Below, in pieces: positions 23,743 through 34,240 of a stretch of DNA of 64,000 bases. The notes beneath the pieces were generated by a model that was given only the letters and a program-made list of their open reading frames with translations, did not search any database and had not been told where the DNA came from. Positions within the stretch are counted from its first letter, which is position 1, and each line of letters starts with the position of its first letter. The translations under genes were made by a program, and so were the position numbers. Source of the DNA: Panicum virgatum (taxonomy: Eukaryota; Streptophyta; Magnoliopsida; Poales; Poaceae); NCBI RefSeq assembly GCF_016808335.1, contig NC_053148.1:1617001-1681000 (forward strand), read 5' to 3'.

Positions 23743-24372
23743 AACGTGCCTGGGGCGTCCGATCGACAACCGTCGGTCGCGATTTGAAGCAGGCCAGACC
23801 AGATACAGAGGAGACGAGCCGTCCTGCCGCGCCATGGCCGCGCGCCGCCGCTGACATCGCCGCAAGAACCGCCGCCACCGCCGCTGCTGCCGTGAATCGA
23901 GATCCCGCGGCCGGGGCCATGAACTCACGGGAATCAATATTCTTGTCCCCCCTCTTGCGCGGCGTGCCGGCCATTGGGAAGCTTGGATCATGCCATCACG
24001 GCAACCAAGTAGGCGTCCGCCACTCGGTTGCAAATACTTCACGGATGCGCCCGCGCATGCTTGAGTTCATGCTGGGCCAGGATGCAAGGAGGCGAGGAGC
24101 GGACGGTAACTGCTATCGCATGCAGTTGCTGTGCTGCCGAGGCGCACGGCGTGCGTGGCAAGGCACTTCGAAGTCACGCCATGCCCATGTGCAGTGCGTC
24201 CCGGCCGTGGTTTGTGGTGCCTAATGCCTAAGCCGACGCGGTGGCCGGTGGGTGTGCTCTCTTCGAGTCATCGTCGAGGGCAGGCGCTGCTTTTTTCCTC
24301 CTTGGTTCGCCTCCTCCCAGATCGCTGGCGGGTGGCCATGGCCGGCGGACGACCGCCGGAATCAGACCATCA

Positions 24373-24410
24373 GGGGGTGGGCGGTATTTCATTTACCGTC
24401 CGTCCGCCCC
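24373..24410 (+). repeat. P palindrome copy 4
   Basis: GGGGGTGGGCGGTATTTCATTTACCGTCCGTCCGCCCC: the stem carries a small duplication of CGTC in the right arm. The downstream module (CCGTCCGATCAATATTTTACGG ... GAATCGAGCTC ... CAGTCTCCTGAAAC, to about 24830) closely matches 31714-32145. Confidence 0.85.
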
Positions 24411-24999
24411 TGGGTACCTGAGATCCGTCCGATCAATATTTTACGGTCAAAAATGAAACGAGGCTGAGCCTGATACAGAGGCTACGGACGGTAAGGCCGC
24501 GCCATGGCTGCGCCGCTGGCATCGCCGACGGGGAAGACCGCCGCCGCGAATCGAGCTCTGCGCGCGGGAACTCATCTCTCGGGATCAGGCACGAGACGCG
24601 GGTACTCTTGGCCGTTAGGCCTCGAGCGCGGCGCGCCGACCAGGGGGCCATGCTATTGCCATGCCATGAGGGCGACGACCGATGACGAGCAGGTGGCTGC
24701 CACTCGGCGCGCACCTTCTACATGGCGCAATGCTCTGCCTGCCTGCCTTGTCCTCAGAATACGTGCAGCAGCTGCGTGCATCTTCAGCTAGTTCTCCTGA
24801 CAAATCACAATGTTTCAGTCTCCTGAAACCCGAGGCCATTGATTTTCAGCAGACCGAATTCACTGCAATTATAATCCATAAAAACATGTCATGCTCTTCT
24901 TACTTGATTTTCACGCGATTGAATCACAATGTTCACGATCACGATTAGCGACTCCTATGCTGTTGGTTTAACAGAAATTTTGGTCTCTGTTTCCAGGGT

Positions 25000-26200
25000 G
25001 GCAAGGCAGCTGCAGTATCCATTTCTTCTTTCCTACTAGGAAAAATGTTCTAAGTTTTCAACCAAAATGATACTGAAACTGAATTCTGACATGAGTTCAG
25101 AGCTCCCAATGGAGATGGAATTCTGTTGAAGCAATATAATACATTTGTCAGAGATCATCCTTTTACAGTTAGCATCTTTCTGCAGAAGCTAGAACAATTG
25201 TTTAGCTTTTGCAGCATTCTAAAAACGAAAGGGCAACGCTTTCGAGCTAAAATATTTAAAAATAATAGCTAATATCCAATGCCCATATGCAAAATTTTAC
25301 TAACAAATGCTTCTCTAGGCATTCCAGTCGTCCCCTGGAATATTCTTGTATGCTTATCCTCATCGTGTAAAGTCATCACATCCTCGTCCTAAAACAAAAA
25401 TATGAATAGTTTAATGTTAGTTTGACACCAGCTTCACAAGGATAGTTGGGGTGCTTCAGAAAGATCTTTCAAATTCAGTTGCCGTGCTGCAGGTTATTCA
25501 ACTGATTTTGGACCTTATAATTCACTGTAACTATCATAAGAAATGTCACGCTCTTCTTATTTGATTTTCATGCTATTTAGTCACACTGTTCGAATGCATT
25601 GTAGCATTCACAACTAATAACTACCATGCTGTTGGTAACTTTAACAGAATTTTGATATCTGTTTCATTATATATATTTGCCCAGCTTCGTAACTTTGCGT
25701 ATTATTTTTGTGTGTGTTGTCTGACTACATCAAATGCAGGCCCTCCCCAGCAACCATCTTGCATTGAGGCAGTGTTCATTTACTCTTCAGACAATCTTAG
25801 GCTATGTGAGTTGAGATTTTAGTGGAAACTGAAAATAGATGCTAAGCTAGGAAGCCATCCTAAGTACAATCTATTGGTGATTGTGTTGATCCATCGAGAA
25901 TTGCTTGAATTGTTCGGTGTCTCCATATGCATTGAGATCATGCCAATCTCTCTAGCATTAGAATTGGAACATGGATCAGGTATCCAAGGGTTACCCTGAT
26001 GCATGTACATCCAGTCGGGAAGGTTTCTTCACTTTTTGTTTTTTGGTTTTTCAGCAAATTCTTAGTAATTCAGTAGTGGCTTAACCTTCTTGTTTCATCA
26101 AAAAAGTTCTATCAGGATTCTATAAGTTGTATTTCATTTTAAAAAAACATGCCATGATTATGTTCAGCAAAGGTTCTTAAGAAATTGTGGCGAGCTACTT
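25000..26200 (+). repeat. Array unit 4 block, homologous to 20940-22250
   Basis: Second copy of the block described at 20940, including the anchor at 25810-25840. After the anchor it continues with the GCATTGAGATCATG and GGAACATGGATCAGGTATCC strings shared with unit 3. Confidence 0.85.
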
Positions 26201-26777
26201 GGCTAGCTAACTTGTTTACCAAGCTACAATCTAGGTACCAGCTGAATAGGTCATACCAAGCTGATGATGCACTCCTGTAACTTACTGTGTAAAAAGAGGA
26301 GACATTTGTTTGGATTAATGGTACAATGAAAGTGATTCAATTGTCGGAGGCTATCATGCTTACTATGTAAAAACTCAAGCTTGGCAAGTAATCAAATCTA
26401 AGACCGTTAGATGTTTCTGGAAAAATTTACCATCTAATTGGATGAATAACACAGTCACTCGAACTCGAAGCTACAATCGATCATCAGCAAAATAATAACA
26501 CAATTAATCTCAGTAACATAACCCTATTACACAGATTCTCTACTCCTGCCGCTACAGAGTGTCTACAGAGTGTCGACGGTTGACGACGCCTCAATCTAGT
26601 GCAGAGCGCTTGCTCACCATGGATCATCTCTTGCTATTTTAGTCAAGCGACTCTTTTGGTTGTGCGCATGTTCAGGTCGACGCGGTGGGCTTGGTCGCAC
26701 GGGAGGGAGAGCGGCTTGCAGTTGCGCCATGCGCGGGCGGCTAGCTGTTCATCCATGCCGTGAGTCCAGCAGGGGCT

Positions 26778-26785
26778 ATTTATAG
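26778..26785 (-). promoter_or_regulatory. Possible TATA box facing leftwards in array unit 4
   Basis: On the minus strand: GTCCTATAAATAGCCCCTGC. It lies in a block repeated at 13893 and 18826, but there the TATA core is degraded (CCAGAATAGCC and CCCTAAATAGCC). The following short minus-strand frame (to about 26643) has no known domain. Confidence 0.4.
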
Positions 26786-26876
26786 GACACGTTCTGTATA
26801 CTTTATTAACTCCCTCCAATCCTATCAAATGCAACAATACTTGAGATGTGTTACTCGTGTTCATGCGTGGATCCTG

Positions 26877-27044
26877 CTTGAAATGAAATTTAGTTTCAAT
26901 GTGCTTACTTCGATCGTGATGCACAGCTAGGGTTCTTGATCAGTGACACCGTGACTTATATTGATCACGAAGGTGGGGTGGATCAAGAACACAAAACATC
27001 ACGATGGAGTCGGCACATTGACACAAAATTTCATTTCATGATTT
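26877..27044. repeat. Long-stem hairpin, copy 3 (loop about 38 nt)
   Basis: Left arm 26877-26941 (GAAATGAAATTTAGTTTCAATG ... GTGATGCAC) pairs with right arm 26980-27044 (... CATCACGATGGAG ... ACATTGACACAAAATTTCATTTC). Arms are about 64 nt with scattered mismatches. Same family as 15826 and 19013, in the same position after the promoter-like block. Confidence 0.8.
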
Positions 27045-27445
27045 CCACATGGGAGCTCGCGAAGAGGGCCAAATTGATCATGCCAAAGATGCTATGCTCT
27101 CGCTCCCCGCTGCCATGCGCGGTTGTCACCGCGTTCCGACTTCCGAGTCGACACCGACCTTCTGGCTGCTGGCCACGACACACCAGCGACGACGGCCGCC
27201 CCTCCACACAACACAGTCCGGCGGTCGCCCAACGTCCACCAGATCCACGGCCGCACAAGGTGCCACCACCTTCGGCTTCACCAGGAGCACCAGATGCAGA
27301 TGCACAGGCGCACGGGGGGCGTGCCTAGCCGGCGCACGGCTGAGTGGCGCTTGGTGCTGCAGCCCCCGCCGGAGGTAAGCGCTCTCGTCTTTGCGGGCAG
27401 GCGTTGCTCTTCCCCGCCCCCTCCAAGCTCCCCGGCCAGCGTCCA

Positions 27446-30400
27446 TGTCACGACCCAAAATTTAGAAACATGCTTAACAAATAATCAAGAGCATCATGAG
27501 TATAATTAATGCATAATGAAGCATCATTTGCATTTTTTGCATGAATTTATTTGATTATTTGGCTTGTGCAAATGAATGCTTGTGAAGGAAGTTTAAAATT
27601 TTCTAATCAACTGTGCCCCCAAAATTTTTATTCAAATACTAGATTTCAAATTTTGAATTTAAAATATTTTTCTGGAATTTTAGGACCTTTTACCGGCGCC
27701 ATAAAATTCTTGGAAGATTAAAAAACTGCTGGTTTGTTCTTTTTACTGCGACCAATTTACAAAAGTTTTTTGAGTGATTCTTCTTGGAAAATTATCTTGG
27801 AGATTTTATATAGCTTCAGTAAAATTTTCGTAAATTTTTTGGCCCAGGAACACCTTCATTTTGAATTTTGAACTTCAACCGTTGTTCACTTCTCCCCTTC
27901 GCCATGGGCCCCACCTGCCAGCGTTGTCCTCCACCTCTCCCGTGCCTCCTCGTCGCTGAATTGGCCAGCAGGGGCGGCGTGCCGCACCCGCCGGCTGCCA
28001 TTGGCCAGCGTGGCCAAGCTGCCGCGGTGCCGAGCCCGCCCGTCCGCCCGCTCCTCCTCCCTTTGAAGCATCCCGGCCGCCCCCTTCTTTTCCCCCAAAC
28101 CCTAGCCGCCCCCTCCATCATTGCCGGCCACCTCGAGCTCCCTTGCCGCCGCCGATTCATCGTCTCTGGTGCGCCATCCTTCAATTCTTTGCACAGGGAG
28201 CATCTCCTCCCTCTCCTCCTTCGATTCCCGAGCTCATCCGGCAATTTCCCCTCTTGCAGGGCCTCCTCGCCGGATCTCGCCGTCGGCCGCCGCCCCTCCC
28301 TATCGTGCCGCCTCCTCGCCGCCATTTCCCTCCGTCCGAGTTGCCAGTGAGCTTCGCCACACCTTGGACCGTGCCATGCGTGCGCTCCCCGGCCCCCTCC
28401 GGCCCTGCTCCACTCGCCCCCTCGGCCGCCGCCGCCGCCGGGGTCGCGCCGTGACGCGCACGGTGCGCCCAGGCGCGGGCCAAGGCAGGTGCCTGGCCTT
28501 GACCCGGCCTGCTGGGTCCGCTGGGCCCACCCGTCAGTGGCCTGGGGTGGTTCCTCCTTTGTAGATCTAGCATTTTGAGGAGTTTTTTTTGTGTATGCTG
28601 TGAATTTGTAAAATGCGTGTAAATTTCTATTTGTCTCCGAAAATTATGAAACTTGTTTTGTTAGATTTTTAATTCTTAGATATACCTTGGAAACATATTT
28701 TTTTGCATGTTACTTTTCTGTAGATTTAATTACGATTTATTGTTGGAAAATTTAATAAAATACTTAGTTAATTCTTTACAGCTCTAAAAATGTCAAACTA
28801 AATTTTGTTGGAATCCTTGTGAAATTTTCTTTCCAGTAGTACAACTTTCTTGCTTGAGTCTCTCATGCTTGTTAGGGTTTTATCTCGATTTCATACTTAC
28901 TGTCTGAAAGATTGTTTATTGCATAACTCTTTTTAGAAAAATTATAAAATGGTTAAACTAGTTTCGTTAGACTTTAATTAATTCCTAGTATCTGTGATAA
29001 TTTTATTAGATTTGTTAAATTAAGTTTGCATATTTTTTCTGAATTAACTTGTTTAGGACAGCTGAAACTTGGAATATTCATAAGTAATTATAGAAAATTT
29101 TTTCACTGCAAATCAAACTTTATTGAGTTTGTTTTGATGTTCTCTGTGTGATAGATTTAATTAATGATTTATACTTTCTGTTAAGAATTTGTTTGTCAAT
29201 TCTTACTTAGGGTGTTCTTATTTAAGTGCTAGATGTGCATGATTAGTGTTGTTTGTGTTGTGCATCATCGCATGTTGAACCATTCATTATTCATGACATA
29301 TCATTTCATGAACCAATCATAGTGTCACACTAATGCATGCATTTCATTCATGCATTATAGTGACCCAACCGCCGGAGAACGAGCCTGTTGAGCCCACCAA
29401 GTCCGTTGAGCCCGAGCCCGGTGTTGAGTTCCTTGTTGAGCCGGAAGAAAACCAAGGCAAGTAGCTATGCATGATTCCTTGTGGCTACTTAAATTGATGC
29501 AATTTATATATCTCATTTGGGTATTATTGGGTTATCTATATTATATTATTTATTGCATTCTTGTACCTACTTTATGCATTTACCTTCCTTGACTTGTTAT
29601 ATCCATGTCCTTGCCACTTGTAGCTAGTAACTAATTAATTGATTAGATGCTTAGCCATGCTTAGAATGGGTCTATGACTTGTAAGGAAAACTCTTGGAAT
29701 AGGATCACACTATACTCACTTGGTTATCCTTGATCGCACATTTTGGTTTAGGTCATGTTGGAAAGGTTGGGTTGGTTATGGTGAAAAGTTGGTTTCGTGA
29801 TTTGGCTGGAATGTTAGGGCCTAGAGAAAGGAGTCTCGGAGGCATAGTCCGCTTGAATCGATTAAGAACCGTCCGTGGATGACCTCGGTTTTGAGCAATT
29901 TTTATTGTGCTACCACATATCCTAAATAATGGTAGGGATGAGCCAATTATCTTCTAGACTTGGTCTTTGATGCACGGTCCTAGATACGTGGCCAAGGGCT
30001 ATGCAGAGAGGCTTAGGGGTGTCCCCGGCGGATCTATATGTTGAAAGGTTTAGAGGTGTCCCCGGTGGACCTAAGTTCTCTACGCGTAAGCTAGGCGTGA
30101 TGTTCAAGGGTTGAGCCTAGTTGGAAACGGTTGTCGCGAGTACCCCCTCACCCGATGTGATCGGTTGGGTGAGCCGCATGGTCCTTGCGTCGTGTGGGTA
30201 AAGTAGTACACCCTTGCAAGGTTTAAATTAATTTGAATTGCCGCATTCTCGGATATGAGCTCACTCTTTGTCTGACGAATTCTTCGTAGAAAGTTTCGGC
30301 TATGTTGGAAATGGTTTATGGCACCTTTATGGTGATTTATTCTATTCTTGTCATAAACAACTAAAACTTGTGGTGGGTTGGGCAAGTTTAATTAATTTTG

Positions 30401-31027
30401 CTAGAGAGCTAAATGTTGGTTAGGATGCTCATGCTTGTACAATAATAACTTAACCTTAAAGCCTCTTCGAGCCTCTTGCATGATCCTTGATTATCTAATT
30501 TGCGTAAGTCTTGCGAGTACCTTTGTACTCATCTTGTTTTTATTTTAAAACTAAGTTGCAGGTGAGCCGGATGTTGTATTCGGTTGATGTGGCCGCAATG
30601 GTGCCCTTGAGCAAGACGCCATTGCTTTTACGCTTTGATCGATTTATCCGCTGTGTAGTTTATCTTGCGTGAGAGCATGTTGAAACACCAAATTTTAATT
30701 TCATATATCTTTTATGTCATTCGTGAGCCCAAGACTTGTATCTTGTAATCCCTAATGTTGAATTCTTGTAATGACTAAAATTGTTCTTTATGATTCATTG
30801 GTGATGTATCTATTATAAACGGTATGTGTGTTCAATCCTGGCCATGTGGCAAATACGTACCAGGACTACCAGATTTGTTTTTGTTTTAGGTGATTTGTAT
30901 TGGTCAAGCGCCTCTAGATGTGGATTAGCACGTGGTGTTGTCAAGAGACAGACACATGCTAGCTCTCATCTTAATGGATTGACCAATAATTTCACCTAAA
31001 TCGAGTGCAAATTGGGCGGTTCTTACA
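27446..31027 (+). mobile_element. Probable solo LTR of a long-LTR retrotransposon, about 3.6 kb
   Basis: The insertion starts TGTCACGACCCAAAATTT and ends GGGCGGTTCTTACA, with TGT...ACA termini as in LTRs. Flanking pentamers GTCCA (27441-27445) and TTTCA (31028-31032) fit a mutated 5-bp target duplication. Removing the insertion rejoins the P-module context: GCGTCCA then TGGCGGCTGG, as in CGTGCATGGCCGCTGG at 23655. No gag, protease, RT or integrase motif was found and the start does not recur near the end, so a solo LTR is more likely than a two-LTR element. The GC-rich stretch 27900-28560 contains frames with no known domain. Part of the 28070-28300 region resembles 48560-48800. Confidence 0.7.
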
Positions 31028-31054
31028 TTTCATGGCGGCTGGACACCAGGACCA

Positions 31055-31101
31055 GGAGTGGACGGTATTTCCTCTGCCAACCGGGTGGTACCGTCCACCC
31101 C
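31055..31101 (+). repeat. P palindrome copy 5 (expanded loop)
   Basis: GAGTGGACGGTA and TACCGTCCACCCC arms are kept, but the loop is longer and different (TTTCCTCTGCCAACCGGGTGG), resembling copy 3 with its half-site merged in. Confidence 0.8.
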
Positions 31102-31679
31102 AAGGTATCCGGGGCCGTCGAAGCAGGCCAGACCACCAGAAACGAACCGTACTGTGCTGCGCCATGGCCGCGCGCCGCCGCCGACATGGCCGAAGGAACA
31201 CCGCCGCCCACCGTCAATCGAGATCTCATGGCCTGGACCACGAACTCCTGAGAATCAAGATCATGAGAGCAGATTCTGTTCACCGTGCCCCCTCTTGCGC
31301 GGCGTGCCGGCCACTGGGAAGCTAGGATCATGCTGCCCTGCCTGCACGGCGACCAGCGTCCGCCACTCGGCTGCAGATGGTTCAGGGCTGGGCACGCGCG
31401 TTCATGAGCGCATTCTGGGCCAGGATGCAATGAGGCAAGGATCGGCGGCAGCTACTGTGCTGCCGGGGCGCGCGGCGTGCGTCGGTGCGTGGCGAGGCAC
31501 TTCGTACAACGCGTCGTGCGCCATGTATCCCGGCCGGGGTTTGCGGTGGTGCCTCCGTGCCTGATGGCGAAGCCGACGTCGGTGGCCGGTGGGTGTGCTT
31601 GCATCATCCATGGCAGTTGGCTCGTCTCCTAGCTTCCTGCCGGGTGGCCATGGCCCATGGCCGGCGGACACCGGGATCA

Positions 31680-31713
31680 GGGGTGGACGCTATTTCATTT
31701 ACCGTCCACCCCT
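31680..31713 (+). repeat. P palindrome copy 6
   Basis: GGGGTGGACGCTATTTCATTTACCGTCCACCCC: stem with one mismatch (C for G) and the usual TTTCATT loop. The downstream module to about 32145 matches that after copy 4. Confidence 0.88.
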
Positions 31714-32145
31714 GGTACCTGAGATCCGTCCGATCAACATCTCACGGTCAAAAACGGAAGAAGGCTAGACCTGACACAAGCTACGGCTACGGGCGGTACT
31801 GCCACGCCAGCGCCGTGCGCCGCTGACATCGCCGACGAGGAAGACCGCCGCCGCCGCGAATCGAGCTTTGGGCGGTGCCGCGCTGGAACTCATCTCTCAG
31901 GGTCATGCATGAGACGCAGGTACTCTTCCCCGTTTGCCCTCGAGCGCGGCGCGCCGGCTAGGGGCCATGACATCACGGCGACGACCGACGGCGAGCAGGT
32001 GGCTGCTACTCGGTGCGAGCCTCCGACATGGCGCAATCCTCGCGCTGCCTTGTCCCCAGAATACGTGCAGTAGCTGCGTCCTGCGTGCCTCTTCAGCTGG
32101 TTCTCCTGACAGATCACAATAATGTTTCAGTCTCCTGAAACTTTT

Positions 32146-34200
32146 TGTTGCATTCGACAATGATCAACAATCTGTACCTGATCGCCGCGTTCACCATCCA
32201 TACCATCTGACTGTAGCTGTTTTTTCCATGCTGAAAGCTTAACATGGCAGTTACATCGATCGAGCATGAGTTATACCATCCAGCATCGTACCTGCTTGAG
32301 GTTCCATTGGTGATCAGATCATTTGCTAAAGCAAACTGATTCGGTGCCATCCATGTATTGATACGAAGAACAATCTGCCCGACTAGACTTGCTGAATCTA
32401 GACTGCAGGCTGCAGCTGCCAGCTGGTAGAGGCATATGGCCCGCATTGCTCATGATTTAAACCATCTAGCATCTATCACACTTGGTGTCCTATTGGTTCA
32501 ACTGAAAAGAGTCCTGCTCTTCTTACTTGATGGTCAGTTGGTCACACGATGTAATCACGCATTGCTCGTGAATTAATGGTAAATGCTATATTGTTTGTCT
32601 GAATTTTTGTCTCTGGCTCAATATAAATGCGTTTGCCTTGGCAGTACTTGTGTGTGTCCTGGTACTTCCGTCAGGACATAGATGCAACTCCGCCCATTAG
32701 CTAACCACGTTGAGCCGCCATTTGCCCACTAAACAATGAGTTGAGATTTTAGAGGAAACTGAGAGTTTGCGCTCCTACTTCTTGTTGATTGGCATCTGCA
32801 AAGTTGAGATTGTCTTGAATAACATGCTAATAGGATTATTCAGTCCATGAATGTTTGGGGCGTGGTGGCGGGGATTAAAAAAATATTTTATTTATATTTG
32901 TTCCGATCAATAGTAGCTCTTCACTCATCATTGGCAAGGCGTCTCATACCACATAATGTGGTACTGAATTCTCGATCTCCCTCTACCACAGGTCAAGCCA
33001 ACCCTTATTTCTAAATTCGCATGTCAAAGTCTTCTCAATATAGATGGCTGATTATCTCAGTCATAAATGAACTATTTCCAATTCTCCAGCGGTCATTATG
33101 GAAAAGCATATAGTGTCCATTCAACATTAGCTTTGATTTTTTTTCTTTATCCTACGATGTCCAAGGAAATAAGCATTTGATTTTGTCTCCCTTGTTATAA
33201 CTTATAACATAATATGAACTTTGTGGGTTTGAGATTCAAAAGAAGTTCCATATGTGAAGGCATCACTTGTTGAGTTTGCTGTTACAATTTGTACAACGAA
33301 CATCGTGCTTGCCATGCTGGTTGAGCTAAAGATCTGATCACTATTCCCTAATTCACTACAAAACGTTTGATCCGGCGAAAGTATACTCTCTTGTATTGTC
33401 TTCATCTTTCCATGTGGCAATTTAGATGACTTTCTCCTCTTGGATATCGCCCAGTGGGGCAGACACAGCCACGAATTGAGCCATACGCGTTGGCATCTTT
33501 TCAATTAAGAAATGGAGTACACTTAGCTTGAGATGTTGAGATGGACAATTGATTTGGTTTGTCTCCTGTTCTGAAACATTTTTTGTGTGTGTTGGTAGTG
33601 AAATTTTCTTCATGCTGCTGCTACTAAGTCATGCAGTCATGCTAGTTGTATTGTGCCCAGCCTGCACGTGGTCAGTTGTACCATTCAGCATCATACTCTT
33701 TGCACTAAGGATGTGATTTCATCCTTAGTTCGCTGCGATTTCTTCACATGCTTCTTTGGATGGATAAAACTCATCGTTTTCTTATTCAATGGCCATGCTA
33801 TGTAATCACATTGCTATGAGCTGATTCTTTATAAATTAATTGTACCGGCTACAAAGTCGATTTGTGTGAATTGTTGGTCTCCAGCTCTATATATTTCTAC
33901 ACTTTCGAAACTCTTGTGAGCGTTTTGTTTTACTCCCACCAGAAAATACGATAAATCTGCTCTTAGTCAACCATGCATGTCAAGCTGTTGTTTGAGATAA
34001 ATCTGCTCTTAGTCAACCATGAACGTTGAGCTATTGCTCCCAAACAAAACTTACATTATGCTTAGTTGAGATTTTAGAGCAAACTTACGTCCTTCCACCT
34101 CTAGACAACTTCAGCCTCGCAATGTATTTATAGTAAAAAAAATTATAAGGGGGAAGGCTTAGCGGAGCTCTATAGGTCCAGCAGCGGTAGTGGGGGTTAT
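32146..34200. other. AT-rich ends of array units 5 and 6, no supported gene
   Basis: Contains anchors at 32750 and 34065 and CTCTTCTTACTTGATGGTCA-like strings. A 27-nt tract containing AAATCTGCTCTTAGTCAACC is tandemly repeated near 33953 and 33997. Only short uninformative frames. Confidence 0.5.
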
Positions 34201-34240
34201 GCTAGAAGATTTTGCACCATCTTCTAACATCATATGAGAC

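Larger units (their letters stand above)
11700..34100. repeat. Diverged tandem array of about six related ~3.9-kb units
   Basis: An anchor close to TTGAGATTTTAGAGGAAACT (often followed by GAAAATGGATGCTA) recurs in the same orientation at about 13740, 17582, 21956, 25810, 32750 and 34065. Spacings are 3.8, 4.4, 3.9, 6.9 (3.4 without the inserted LTR) and 1.3 kb. Other blocks recur in a consistent order: the P palindrome modules before the anchor, then a TGCGCCATG...GGCTATTTA block (about 13893, 18826, 26715), then a long-stem hairpin (15826, 19013, 26877). Segments 20940-22250 and 25000-26000 are clear homologues over more than 1 kb. No unit holds an intact open frame with a known domain. Transposons have inserted in several units, so the array is old. 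Confidence 0.8.

Noticed and set aside
27868..28564. GC-rich frames of 130-169 codons within the long LTR
   Set aside because: Overlapping frames on both strands without any gag or other known domain. Similar GC-rich segments are common in grass LTR and leader regions.
11700..34100. Array considered as a CRISPR-like or satellite array
   Set aside because: Units are kilobases long, diverged and in a plant nuclear genome. There are no short regular repeats with unique spacers.
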